In this document: positions 7,410 through 14,498 of the stretch, piece by piece
Position numbering within the stretch: position 1 is the stretch's first letter
Layout of the letters: each line of letters starts with the position of its first letter
Assembly (NCBI GenBank): GCA_905371865.1
Contig: CAJPNA010000012.1
Span: 1 to 14,795, forward strand
From: an uncultured Carnobacterium sp.
Lineage (GTDB): Bacteria > Bacillota > Bacilli > Lactobacillales > Aerococcaceae
Length of the DNA: 14,795 bases
Reading direction: 5' to 3'
Program-made: the position numbers and the translations under genes
The notes under the pieces: generated by a model
Databases searched by the model: none
The model's input: the letters and a program-made list of their open reading frames with translations, nothing else
Told to the model about the DNA's origin: nothing

Positions 7410-7711
7410 GAGTTTTTAAAATAAGGAGTTTCTCGTAGTAAGAATTTTTCTTTGACTTAGACGATGAGGAGAATCGAGCGGATTTTATAATAGCAGTAAT
7501 GGGGAATGACACAAAATGCGAATTAGGAGCCGTAGGAAGTCTTTCCTTACGGCTCCTTTGAGGCTTTTAAGGTGAGAGACGAGAGGCTCGAACCGTTGTC
7601 CCATTACAGCTATTATAAGAAAATCCGCAAGGATTCGATTCATCGCCATTATTAAATTCATAAAGAAATTTTTGTAGAAGAGAAGCCTACTCATTATTTT
7701 ATAAAAAACTC
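7410..7711. repeat. Element A: long quasi-palindromic foldback element with a conserved core
   Basis: The sequence folds back on itself over about 300 bases. From the inside out, the paired arms are GTAATGGG (7496-7503) with 7600-7607, TATAATAGC (7486-7494) with 7609-7617, GCGGATTT (7478-7485) with 7621-7628 across a 3-base bulge, GAATCGA (7471-7477) with 7635-7641, CGAT (7462-7465) with 7642-7645, and GAGTTTTTAAAATAA (7410-7424) with 7694-7711 allowing a 3-base gap. Inside is a hairpin: 7525-7534 pairs with 7548-7557, base 7547 is bulged, GGAA pairs with TTCC, and the loop is GTCT. The core at 7514-7602 aligns with element B near the window end at about 83% identity. No transposase or reverse transcriptase is nearby. 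It may be a foldback repeat, a structured RNA or both; the family is not recognised. The outer limits are approximate. Confidence 0.8.
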
Positions 7712-7730
7712 ACGAAAGAACGCTGGAATA

Positions 7731-7739
7731 TGGTATTAT
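7731..7739 (+). promoter_or_regulatory. Candidate extended -10 promoter of rsmD
   Basis: TGGTATTAT has a TG one base before the -10 hexamer TATTAT (7734-7739). There is no good -35 at the expected place, which extended -10 promoters can tolerate. Transcription would start near 7745, giving an extremely short leader before the ribosome site at 7748. It lies just outside element A. Confidence 0.45.
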
Positions 7740-7762
7740 AGTGAAATAAGGAGGAATGCAAT

Positions 7763-8338
7763 GTGCGAATTATTTCAGGAGAATTTGGCGGAAGACGCTT
7801 AAAGGCAGTACCGGGCCAAAATACTCGTCCGACGACAGACAAGATAAAAGAATCGCTCTTCAATATTTTGGGCGGTTATTTTGACGGAGGAGTCATGCTC
7901 GACATGTACAGCGGAAGCGGAGCTGTTGCCATCGAGGCTGTCTCTCGTGGGATGGATTGTGCATTTTTATTCGAAACCAATCGTTTAGCACAAAAGACGA
8001 TTGAACAAAATATAGAAATAACAAAATCTTCAGGGCAATTTCATTTAAAAAGGCAAAATGTGAAGCAAGGATTGAAAACACTGGCGAGTGACCCAGCGTT
8101 TGAACCGCTAGAATTGGTGTTCATGGATCCACCATACCGCATGCAAGAAATTGTAAAGGACATTGAGCAGTTGCAAGAATTAAACTTAGTTTCTCCAGAC
8201 TGCGTGATTGTTTGCGAGGTGGATAAGGAAGTGCAACTTCCAGAACGAATTTTAGAATTTGAGCAATATAAGCGTGTGGAGTACGGGATTACAGCCTTAG
8301 TGTTCTTTGACCGTGCATCCGACGAAGAGGAGGCTTAA
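7763..8338 (+). CDS. rsmD: 16S rRNA (guanine(966)-N(2))-methyltransferase RsmD
   Basis: A 191-residue SAM-dependent methyltransferase that modifies G966 (E. coli numbering) of 16S rRNA during small-subunit assembly. Visible features are the family signature RPTTDKIKESLFNIL (22-36), the SAM-binding motif DMYSGSGAVAIEA (47-59) and the catalytic DPPY motif (122-125). Translation starts at GTG, chosen because AAGGAGG (7748-7754) sits 8 bases upstream; the overlapping ATG at 7761 is in another frame. The stop is one base before the coaD ATG, so the two are one unit, an order common in Firmicutes. Confidence 0.95.
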   Translation: MRIISGEFGGRRLKAVPGQNTRPTTDKIKESLFNILGGYFDGGVMLDMYSGSGAVAIEAVSRGMDCAFLFETNRLAQKTIEQNIEITKSSGQFHLKRQNVKQGLKTLASDPAFEPLELVFMDPPYRMQEIVKDIEQLQELNLVSPDCVIVCEVDKEVQLPERILEFEQYKRVEYGITALVFFDRASDEEEA

Positions 8339-8339
8339 T

Positions 8340-8873
8340 ATGAGAAAAGCGGTAGTAGCAGGAAGCTTCGACCCAATTACAAATGGGCATTTAGATATTA
8401 TCGAGCGAAGCAGTGAGCTCTTCGATGAAGTCATTGTGGTTTTATCGCATAATGTTCAGAAAAAATATCTATTTTCTTTAGACGAGCGAAAATCACTGGT
8501 TGAAAAAGTTATTGCGCATGTACCCAATGCCAGAGTGGTAGCCGTAAGCGGAGGATTAACGGTAGAGGCGGCGGCCCAGTTAGGAGCAAGCGTTCTTGTG
8601 CGCGGGGTTCGAAATGCAACTGACTTCGAATATGAAGCGACTCTTGCATCTCATAACCGTGTTCAAAATGGGGAAGTTGAAACGGTTCTTTTGCTCAGTA
8701 AGGAAGAGTATCGCTTTGTAAGCTCTTCGATGATGAAGGAATTGGCACGTTTTGGTGGGGATGTCAGTCCTTTTGTCCCTGAAGTTGTGAAACGCGCCTT
8801 AGAAGAAAAGTATAAGGATGCGCCAGAACGAAAAATTAGAATGGATGAGGAGATTACAAATGTCGAAGTCTAA
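8340..8873 (+). CDS. coaD: Phosphopantetheine adenylyltransferase
   Basis: A 177-residue cytoplasmic nucleotidyltransferase that converts 4'-phosphopantetheine and ATP into dephospho-CoA, the penultimate step of CoA synthesis. The N-terminal GSFDPITNGH (8-17) contains the TxGH-type nucleotide-binding motif. RGVRNATDFEYE (88-99) and VSSSMMKE (127-134) are the other conserved blocks, and GDVSPFVP follows. The frame is open from 8307, but AGAGGAGG (8326-8333) with 6-base spacing and the family N-terminus fix the ATG at 8340. The C-terminus is slightly longer and charged compared with the usual ~160 residues, and it overlaps the next gene by 14 bases. Confidence 0.96.
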   Translation: MRKAVVAGSFDPITNGHLDIIERSSELFDEVIVVLSHNVQKKYLFSLDERKSLVEKVIAHVPNARVVAVSGGLTVEAAAQLGASVLVRGVRNATDFEYEATLASHNRVQNGEVETVLLLSKEEYRFVSSSMMKELARFGGDVSPFVPEVVKRALEEKYKDAPERKIRMDEEITNVEV

Positions 8874-9903
8874 GAAATATTTTTATATTATTTTAACAGT
8901 TATTCTGTTAGCGATTATTTCATTTATTCCCATTCCTTACGTCATTGAATCTCCCGGAACGGCTGAAGATGTATCTCAATTTCTAACGGTCAATGGGACA
9001 AAAGATGAAGAGGAGGGGACACTACGAGTCCTTACTGTCTATGTAGAGCAAGCAACCGTCTTAACTTCTTTAAAACAATTTTTCAAACATCATGAGATTT
9101 TACCTGAAGAAAAAGTATTTGGAAACTATACTCCAGAAGAATATGATCAATTACAAGAGTTCAGTATGCGAAATGCTCGTTCAAAAGCAGTTCGTGTCGC
9201 CTTTGAAGCAGCTGGAAAGTCAGTAGAAAGTAAAGTCAACGGTATTTTTGTCACTCGAGTGGATCAAAATTCTAATTTCCGTGATAAATTAAAAGTCGGC
9301 GATATCATTGAAACAATTGATGGAAAGAAACTTGAAAATACGGATGAGAGTCTTGAAGAATTACAAGAGTATCTTTCTTCACTGGAACCAGGCCATTATT
9401 TATCACTGATGATTAAACGTGATGGAGAATCAAAACTAGTTCGTGATAAATTAAAATTGAACAGTCGTACTGGTAGAATTCGTTTAGGATTTGAAGGAGA
9501 AATTGATGAAGACGTAACGTCAGATCCTGCGATTGAATTTGATCCTCATGGTGTCAGTGGTCCTTCAGGTGGCTTAATGTTTACGCTTGAAATCTATAAT
9601 CAAATTACGAACAGCCATTTGAAAAAAGGACATAATATTGCGGGAACTGGAACGATTGAATTAGATGGAAAAGTTGGAAGAATCGGTGGGATTGATAAGA
9701 AATTAGTAGCTGCGATTGAAGCTGGAGCTACTGTTTTCCTAGCACCAGATGATGAAATCACAGATGAGATGCGTGAGCGTTATCCAGATATCAAGACAAA
9801 TTACGAAGAAGTAAAAGAAGCAGCTGAAAAGTTAGGGACAGATATTAAAATCTATCCTGTAAAAACTTTACAAGAAGCAATCGAGATTCTACAAAATCTA
9901 TAA
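8860..9903 (+). CDS. sepM: Membrane-anchored PDZ/Lon-type serine protease (SepM/YlbL family)
   Basis: A 347-residue protein with a single N-terminal membrane helix (about 7-27), an external PDZ domain (about 122-205) and a C-terminal Lon-type (S16) protease domain (about 228-345). The catalytic Ser-Lys pair is visible as Ser236 in GPSGGLMF and Lys281 in IGGIDKKLVAA. In streptococci the SepM relative trims competence peptide, and in Bacillus the gene is ylbL. Proximity to comEA/comEC makes a competence-related or envelope quality-control role attractive, but the substrate is unknown here. The ATG at 8860 is chosen because GAGGAG (8847-8852) is 7 bases upstream and the membrane anchor starts there. 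It overlaps coaD by 14 bases. No terminator follows. Confidence 0.92.
   Translation: MSKSKKYFYIILTVILLAIISFIPIPYVIESPGTAEDVSQFLTVNGTKDEEEGTLRVLTVYVEQATVLTSLKQFFKHHEILPEEKVFGNYTPEEYDQLQEFSMRNARSKAVRVAFEAAGKSVESKVNGIFVTRVDQNSNFRDKLKVGDIIETIDGKKLENTDESLEELQEYLSSLEPGHYLSLMIKRDGESKLVRDKLKLNSRTGRIRLGFEGEIDEDVTSDPAIEFDPHGVSGPSGGLMFTLEIYNQITNSHLKKGHNIAGTGTIELDGKVGRIGGIDKKLVAAIEAGATVFLAPDDEITDEMRERYPDIKTNYEEVKEAAEKLGTDIKIYPVKTLQEAIEILQNL
9867..9895 (+). promoter_or_regulatory. Weak candidate promoter for comEA-comEC
   Basis: TTTACA (9867-9872) and TACAAA (9890-9895), 17 bases apart, lie inside the end of sepM. I saw no streptococcal-type competence box (TACGAATA). Readthrough from sepM is equally possible. 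Confidence 0.3.
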
Positions 9904-9962
9904 CAGTAGAGTCATTTTTCTCATATCTTTAATTGGAGCAATCTTTTTAAGGAGTGAGAAAA

Positions 9963-10607
9963 ATGGCTTTTTTTGATGCATGGAGAAATAAATGGGAAGA
10001 AATGAATTGGAAAGTAAAAGGGAGTGTTTTATTTGTTTGCCTCATTATAGGGATGGGGCTTTTTTGGATGAGTCGACAAGAGGAAGAGGTGGAAGAAGTT
10101 GCACCATCCCTATCGGAGACAACCATTCTTTCTCAAGAGGTAGAAGATAAAACAACCGTTTCGACCGTCATTTATGTCGATGTAAAAGGAGAAGTTCACC
10201 ACCCCGGAGTCTATCAAATGAAAGCAGAAAATAGAGTGAAAGATCTCATTGAGGCTGCAGGAGGATTCACTCCATTGGCAGATGATCAAAAATTGAATTT
10301 AGCTCAACTCTTAGAGGATCAAATGGTGATTGTAGTCCTAAAAAAGGGAGAAGAAGCGAATTCGGAGCTCGCTCAAGCTCCCACGCCACATAAAAAAGAG
10401 GTTGGAAAAGAAGGTAAGGTCAATATTAATACGGCAACCGTTGAAGAATTGAAGACATTAAAAGGGATTGGGGAGAAAAAGGCAGAAGCCATTATAGAAT
10501 ATCGAAAGCAAAATGGTTCCTTTAAAAACAAAGAAGAACTTATGAAAGTGAGAGGGATTGGAAAGAAATTATATGAATCCCTTCAAGAAAGAGTGATTGT
10601 CCAATGA
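9963..10607 (+). CDS. comEA: Competence DNA-binding protein ComEA
   Basis: A 214-residue membrane-anchored DNA receptor that binds incoming double-stranded DNA outside the membrane during transformation. One membrane helix (about 21-37) is followed by an acidic linker, a SLBB-type domain (about 69-128, with YVDVKGEVHHPGVY) and a C-terminal pair of helix-hairpin-helix DNA-binding motifs, LKGIGEKKAEAII (166-178) and VRGIGKKLYESL (196-207). The upstream in-frame GTG at 9954 overlaps the ribosome site. AAGGAG (9949-9954) with 8-base spacing sets the ATG at 9963. The stop overlaps the comEC start as ATGA. There is no comEB between them, unlike in Bacillus. Confidence 0.95.
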   Translation: MAFFDAWRNKWEEMNWKVKGSVLFVCLIIGMGLFWMSRQEEEVEEVAPSLSETTILSQEVEDKTTVSTVIYVDVKGEVHHPGVYQMKAENRVKDLIEAAGGFTPLADDQKLNLAQLLEDQMVIVVLKKGEEANSELAQAPTPHKKEVGKEGKVNINTATVEELKTLKGIGEKKAEAIIEYRKQNGSFKNKEELMKVRGIGKKLYESLQERVIVQ

Positions 10608-12931
10608 TTTACTTTGTTCTTGCAAGCGTGATGGGGACGGCGATGGTCGTTTTTTCAGTCGGGAAAGTGGGATGGGTTCTTCCTTTACTGCTAATCGTAG
10701 TTGGCTTTATCCGTGAACAATCAATGCGAAAAAAAGCAATGGGTCTAATGGTCGTTGGAATTTTTTCTATTCGCTCATTTTATTATGTCCAGGCTATTAC
10801 ACAAACTCCTTTTCACCCTTCACAGTCTCTCCATGGGCAAATGATATTAAATCCCCATCACCTCAAAGTGAATGGGGATTTGTTAACCGGAAGTGCACTT
10901 CTAGAAGCAGAAGGAAAGAGTGAAAGAGTATTTTTTCGCTATATTTTGGGTTTGGAAGAGGAGCAAAAGGTGTTTCTGGAACTGAATCATGTGGTAAAGG
11001 TATCTGTTGAAGGAATTATTGAGGAAATCGAACCAGCTAGAAATAAAGGGAATTTTGAGGCGAAAAATCACTATTTGAGTTTGGGGATTCTTCATTCTTT
11101 CAAAATTGAGAGTCTATCAAGTAGAAAAGTCGCTGTCAAAGGAATCTCTGCTGCTATTGAAAATCTTCGTTTCTGGCTGATACATCAAGTGCGCATGCAG
11201 AAGGAAAATCAGGTCAAACAATATACATTAGCATTGCTTCTTGCGGACAAATCAGGATTTGATGAAGAAGTTTGGGAACGGTACAAACAACTTGGGATTC
11301 TGCATGTATTAGCGATTTCGGGGCTTCATATTTCGTTAATGGTTTCTGCCCTTCAAAAGTTTTGCTGGAGGTACGGGATTACTCGAGAGAAAACAGATGG
11401 TGTATTAATGTGTTTTGTCCTGTTCTATGGGTTTGTCATCGGATGGGGAATTAGTGGGACGCGCGCGATTGGAATGGTGGTTCTCTCGATTCTTTTGAAA
11501 CGATGGACGCCTCTTCGTCATCACACACAACTATGGAGCCTTTTAGGGATGCTTGTTGTATCGGTCCTCATTTGGCCAGGAATTCTTTGGAATGTCGCGT
11601 TTCAATTAAGCTATGCGCTTAGCGGAGTGATTCTTCTATTATCCAAGTGGCAAAAAAATGTGCTTCCTAAAGTCAACGCTTCATTATGGATCCCAATAGG
11701 AATAAGTGTTATGGCTTTGCCTCTCATCTGTCAGTATTTCTTTTATTGGAATGCTTTCAGCATCGTCCTTACTGCGTTGTTTTCGCTATTGTTTGAAGGG
11801 GTTTTATTCCCTCTATTAACGCTTTATCTGATTGCGGTATTGTCGGGGTGGGGAAATTTAGTGGACATCATTTGCTTTCTGGGAGAAGCACTTCTTTCGG
11901 GGCTCACTCAACTATTAACCTTTTGTCAGAAGTTCACCTTTGCAAAGTTTACATTTGGCATTTGGGAACCATGGGAGTGGGTTGTTTATTTTTTGTTGAT
12001 TCTTTTCGCTCTAGTGCTATTTGAACGAAGGAAGATGACGGTTAAAAAAGGACTCTTTTTTCTAGGGGCTCTTATTTTACTTCTGGTGGAAGTTCCCTAT
12101 CATTGGGGAACTGAGCTAATATTGATAGATGTTGGACAAGGGGATTCGATTTTAGTAATGGCTCCAGGATGGAATCAAGCGACATTAATCGATACGGGTG
12201 GATTGAGCGATTTTTCCTCCAAAGAAGAATGGAAAAGGCGCAAGAGAAAATCCCAAGGAGTCACAACTGTCATTCCTGCTCTTCAAGCAGAAGGACTTTC
12301 AGAATTGTCGCAAGTAATGCTTTCCCATGGAGACGAAGATCATGTGGGGAATCTTCGAACAATCGCACAGCAGATTAAAATCAAAGAAATGGTGATTGGA
12401 AAAGGGATGGAGAAGCTTCCATTGATGCAACAACTGAAAAAGGACTATCCGTCCATACGGTGGAAGTTGGTTTCTTCAGGCAACAAGTGGAAATGGAACC
12501 AAATGAAGTGGCAAATTCTGTGGCCAAAAGACACTTCCAAAGGAGAAAATGATGATTCAATTGTAGCTCTTCTAACGATTCAAAAGCATACCATGCTACT
12601 CACGGGAGATGCTTCTGAAAAAGTAGAAGACACTATTCTGAAGGATGCTCCCAACTTGCATTTTTCTATTTTAAAAGTGGGACATCATGGAAGTCGAACG
12701 TCTACAAGCGAAGCCTTACTAAAAAAAGCTTCCCCTTCTATTGCTTTGGTTTCTTGCGGGAAGAATAATCGTTATCGCCATCCTTCAATCGAGACGATAG
12801 GAAGGCTGAATGGCATACACTCTCATATTTTCCGCACGGATCAAGATGGACAAATTCGTCTTTATTTTAGAAAAGAACAGATTGAAATTTCTACGAAACT
12901 CTCGAAGAAGCGTCAAAAATTGAAAGAATAG
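10604..12931 (+). CDS. comEC: DNA internalization channel protein ComEC
   Basis: A 775-residue polytopic membrane protein that moves single-stranded DNA into the cell during transformation. N-terminal hydrophobic segments flank a DUF4131-type region. The competence domain begins near residue 230 with LGILHVLAISGLHISL and continues through several membrane helices to about 490. A metallo-beta-lactamase-like domain follows, with SHGDEDHVGN (His575 to His580 metal motif) and VGHHGSRTS near 692-700, as in ComEC proteins proposed to degrade the non-transforming strand. Full length is normal and no frameshift is seen, so the gene looks intact. It overlaps comEA by 4 bases. A 13-bp hairpin lies inside the early coding region (10849-10881). 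Confidence 0.95.
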   Translation: MIYFVLASVMGTAMVVFSVGKVGWVLPLLLIVVGFIREQSMRKKAMGLMVVGIFSIRSFYYVQAITQTPFHPSQSLHGQMILNPHHLKVNGDLLTGSALLEAEGKSERVFFRYILGLEEEQKVFLELNHVVKVSVEGIIEEIEPARNKGNFEAKNHYLSLGILHSFKIESLSSRKVAVKGISAAIENLRFWLIHQVRMQKENQVKQYTLALLLADKSGFDEEVWERYKQLGILHVLAISGLHISLMVSALQKFCWRYGITREKTDGVLMCFVLFYGFVIGWGISGTRAIGMVVLSILLKRWTPLRHHTQLWSLLGMLVVSVLIWPGILWNVAFQLSYALSGVILLLSKWQKNVLPKVNASLWIPIGISVMALPLICQYFFYWNAFSIVLTALFSLLFEGVLFPLLTLYLIAVLSGWGNLVDIICFLGEALLSGLTQLLTFCQKFTFAKFTFGIWEPWEWVVYFLLILFALVLFERRKMTVKKGLFFLGALILLLVEVPYHWGTELILIDVGQGDSILVMAPGWNQATLIDTGGLSDFSSKEEWKRRKRKSQGVTTVIPALQAEGLSELSQVMLSHGDEDHVGNLRTIAQQIKIKEMVIGKGMEKLPLMQQLKKDYPSIRWKLVSSGNKWKWNQMKWQILWPKDTSKGENDDSIVALLTIQKHTMLLTGDASEKVEDTILKDAPNLHFSILKVGHHGSRTSTSEALLKKASPSIALVSCGKNNRYRHPSIETIGRLNGIHSHIFRTDQDGQIRLYFRKEQIEISTKLSKKRQKLKE

Positions 12932-12957
12932 ACAAAGCCCACGTTTCAAGATAAACT
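12929..12957 (+). promoter_or_regulatory. Weak candidate promoter for holA
   Basis: TAGACA (12929-12934) and TAAACT (12952-12957), 17 bases apart, lie in the 47-base gap after comEC. The gap holds no terminator. holA is essential and comEC is often inducible, so a separate promoter here would make sense, but the match is modest. Confidence 0.35.
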
Positions 12958-12978
12958 TAAAGAACAGGAGGCGGAAAG

Positions 12979-13998
12979 ATGGAATTTGAGAAACAACTCG
13001 ATCGCATTAAAAACGGGCAAGTGAATCTAATTTATTTAGTTCAAGGAAAAGAACCTTTTTTACAAGAACTTGCACGAAAAGTGTTTTTAGAAACCATTGT
13101 GGCTCCTGAAGATCAAGACTTGAATGTGGGACGATTCAATATGGAGGAAGTCTCTATTCAAACAGCTATTCAAGATGCAGAGTCGGTTCCTTTTTTTGGA
13201 GAGAGAAGATTGGTACTGATTGATCATCCAAGCTTTTTTACAGGGGAAAAAGAGAAAAAATCAATGGATCATCAATTAGAAAGATTACAGGCGTATTTAG
13301 AAAATCCAATGGAAAGTTCCGTGATGGTATTCTTTGCTCCGTATGATAAGTTGGATCAACGAAAGAAAATCGTGAAACAATTAAAGAAAGTGGCGGTTTT
13401 ATTAGATGCTAGTGAACTAACGGAGAGAGATGTTAAACAGTATATTCAGGATTCTCTGCGCAACCACCAGTACACCATTCAAGAAGAAGCACTGGAGACC
13501 TTACTCGTTAAAACACAATATTCACTAACGAATAGTATGAAAGAATTGGATAAACTGATGATTGCTTCCATTGATACAAAAATGATACCACTGGAATTAG
13601 TTGAGAGTTTAGTCGCCAAAACATTGGAACAGAATATTTTTGAACTTGGGGAATCTATCTTGAAAAAAGAGGGAGTCAAGGCGCTCCAAATCTATCACGA
13701 TATGTTGCTACAAAAAGAAGATCCCTTAAAGATGAATGCGATTCTTTTAGGACAGTTTCGATTATTGCTTCAAGTGTCCTACTTGAAAAGAGAAGGGTAT
13801 CAAGAACCAGAAATTCAAAAGACACTGGGCGTACATCCGTACCGTGTTAAGATTGCCCTGCAACAATCCAGAAGATTTGGGTTATCCCTTTTAGAAAAAG
13901 CCTTTATGCAATTGGTCGACACAGAATATGCTCTAAAGACGAGTCTAGGGATTAAAGAGATGCAACTGGAATGGTTTATCCTACAGTTTTGTGCTTAG
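12979..13998 (+). CDS. holA: DNA polymerase III subunit delta
   Basis: A 339-residue clamp-loader subunit that opens the sliding clamp (DnaN) so that the loader complex can place it on DNA. The N-terminus NLIYLVQGKEPFLQELARKV (16-35) is typical of HolA, with a degenerate AAA+ domain followed by the helical collar domain; LLGQFRLLLQVSYLKREG (256-273) and the closing KTSLGIKEMQLEWFILQF are also family-like. AGGAGG (12966-12971) with 7-base spacing supports the ATG. holA next to comEC is a standard order in Firmicutes. Length is normal. Confidence 0.94.
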   Translation: MEFEKQLDRIKNGQVNLIYLVQGKEPFLQELARKVFLETIVAPEDQDLNVGRFNMEEVSIQTAIQDAESVPFFGERRLVLIDHPSFFTGEKEKKSMDHQLERLQAYLENPMESSVMVFFAPYDKLDQRKKIVKQLKKVAVLLDASELTERDVKQYIQDSLRNHQYTIQEEALETLLVKTQYSLTNSMKELDKLMIASIDTKMIPLELVESLVAKTLEQNIFELGESILKKEGVKALQIYHDMLLQKEDPLKMNAILLGQFRLLLQVSYLKREGYQEPEIQKTLGVHPYRVKIALQQSRRFGLSLLEKAFMQLVDTEYALKTSLGIKEMQLEWFILQFCA

Positions 13999-14038
13999 CA
14001 AACAATAAAATTCAAATATACAATATGGAGGAATAGAT

Positions 14039-14317
14039 ATGACCCCAATGATGATCATTATAGCTGCGGTTGCAGTGTTCGTATTACTAAGTTATGTAAA
14101 GGTAAAAACAAACAAGATTTCTAATAGAGAAAGTTCTTATTCGAATACTAATCGTTCATCTAACGAACAAGTAGAGTACATCCCAGAAGAACTAGAAGAA
14201 CACTTACGTACACTAAAACGCGACGGTCGCCTTATTCAAGCAATCAAAGACTTACGTGACGAAACAGGAATGGGCTTAGCCGAAGCCAAACAATTTATCG
14301 ATGACTTATCTGTCTAA
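14039..14317 (+). CDS. Small membrane-anchored protein with a ribosomal L7/L12 C-terminal-like domain
   Basis: A 92-residue protein with an N-terminal membrane helix (about 3-20), a polar Ser/Asn-rich linker (24-48) and a C-terminal segment IQAIKDLRDETGMGLAEAKQ (66-85) plus FIDDLSV. That segment matches the helix-turn-helix part of the L7/L12 C-terminal domain, which in the ribosome recruits translation factors. It is not the ribosomal stalk protein, since it lacks the dimerisation domain and has a membrane anchor. The function is unknown. A TGGAGG-type ribosome site lies about 8 bases before the ATG and a strong terminator follows. It may be co-transcribed with holA, as only 40 bases without a terminator separate them. 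Confidence 0.8.
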   Translation: MTPMMIIIAAVAVFVLLSYVKVKTNKISNRESSYSNTNRSSNEQVEYIPEELEEHLRTLKRDGRLIQAIKDLRDETGMGLAEAKQFIDDLSV

Positions 14318-14324
14318 CAAAAGC

Positions 14325-14373
14325 AGAGTGCCCAAGCAGGAGACTAATCCCCTCCCGCGGGCACTCTTTTTTT
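14325..14373 (+). terminator. Rho-independent terminator after the L7/L12-like gene
   Basis: AGAGTGCCC (14325-14333) pairs with GGGCACTCT (14359-14367), followed by a 7-base T run. An inner GGAG/CTCC pairing can close part of the 25-base loop. Confidence 0.85.
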
Positions 14374-14480
14374 CTTCCCGGAGTCTTCACATTGTTCAGG
14401 CCCTTTTTTCTAGCAACTTCATATCCCCCGGGCACTTTTTACTTTCCCGGAGCAGTCCTATTGTTCGGACTTCTTTTTTA
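14358..14480. repeat. Decayed tandem repeat (~70-base period) with a second terminator-like hairpin
   Basis: CGGGCACT occurs at 14358 and 14429, CCCGGAG at 14377 and 14446, and ATTGTTC at 14391 and 14460, giving a period of 69-71 bases. In the second unit AGTCC (14454-14458) pairs with GGACT (14467-14471) ahead of a six-T run (14474-14479), a plausible weak terminator. The first unit has lost good pairing at that place. No gene is credible in this stretch. Confidence 0.6.
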
Positions 14481-14498
14481 TCTCTGAAATCAAGCATA

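Noticed and set aside
7525..7557. Element A hairpin as a group II intron domain V (it contains GAGCCGTA...TACGGCTC)
   Set aside because: The homologous hairpin in element B lacks the AGC triad, the bulge is one base instead of two, the loop is not GNRA, and no intron-encoded protein or other domain is visible.
7580..7600. tRNA-like T-arm on the minus strand (GGTTCGAG)
   Set aside because: No acceptor, D or anticodon arms can be arranged around it, and element B changes the sequence to GGCTCGAG.
7485..7694. Minus-strand open frame of 69 codons across element A
   Set aside because: It is produced by the foldback sequence, has no ribosome site and no family resemblance, and element B has no matching frame.
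7410..7711. Retron msr-msd or an insertion-sequence end
   Set aside because: No reverse transcriptase, transposase or nuclease gene lies in the window, and no target-site duplication could be defined. A distant enzyme acting in trans cannot be excluded.
7761..7775. TGCGAATTA at the rsmD start also occurs in both element cores
   Set aside because: It is a nine-base match only, encodes the conserved RsmD N-terminus MRII, and is best taken as coincidence.
9904..9962. Competence-specific sigma factor box upstream of comEA
   Set aside because: No TACGAATA-like sequence is present in the gap or just before it.
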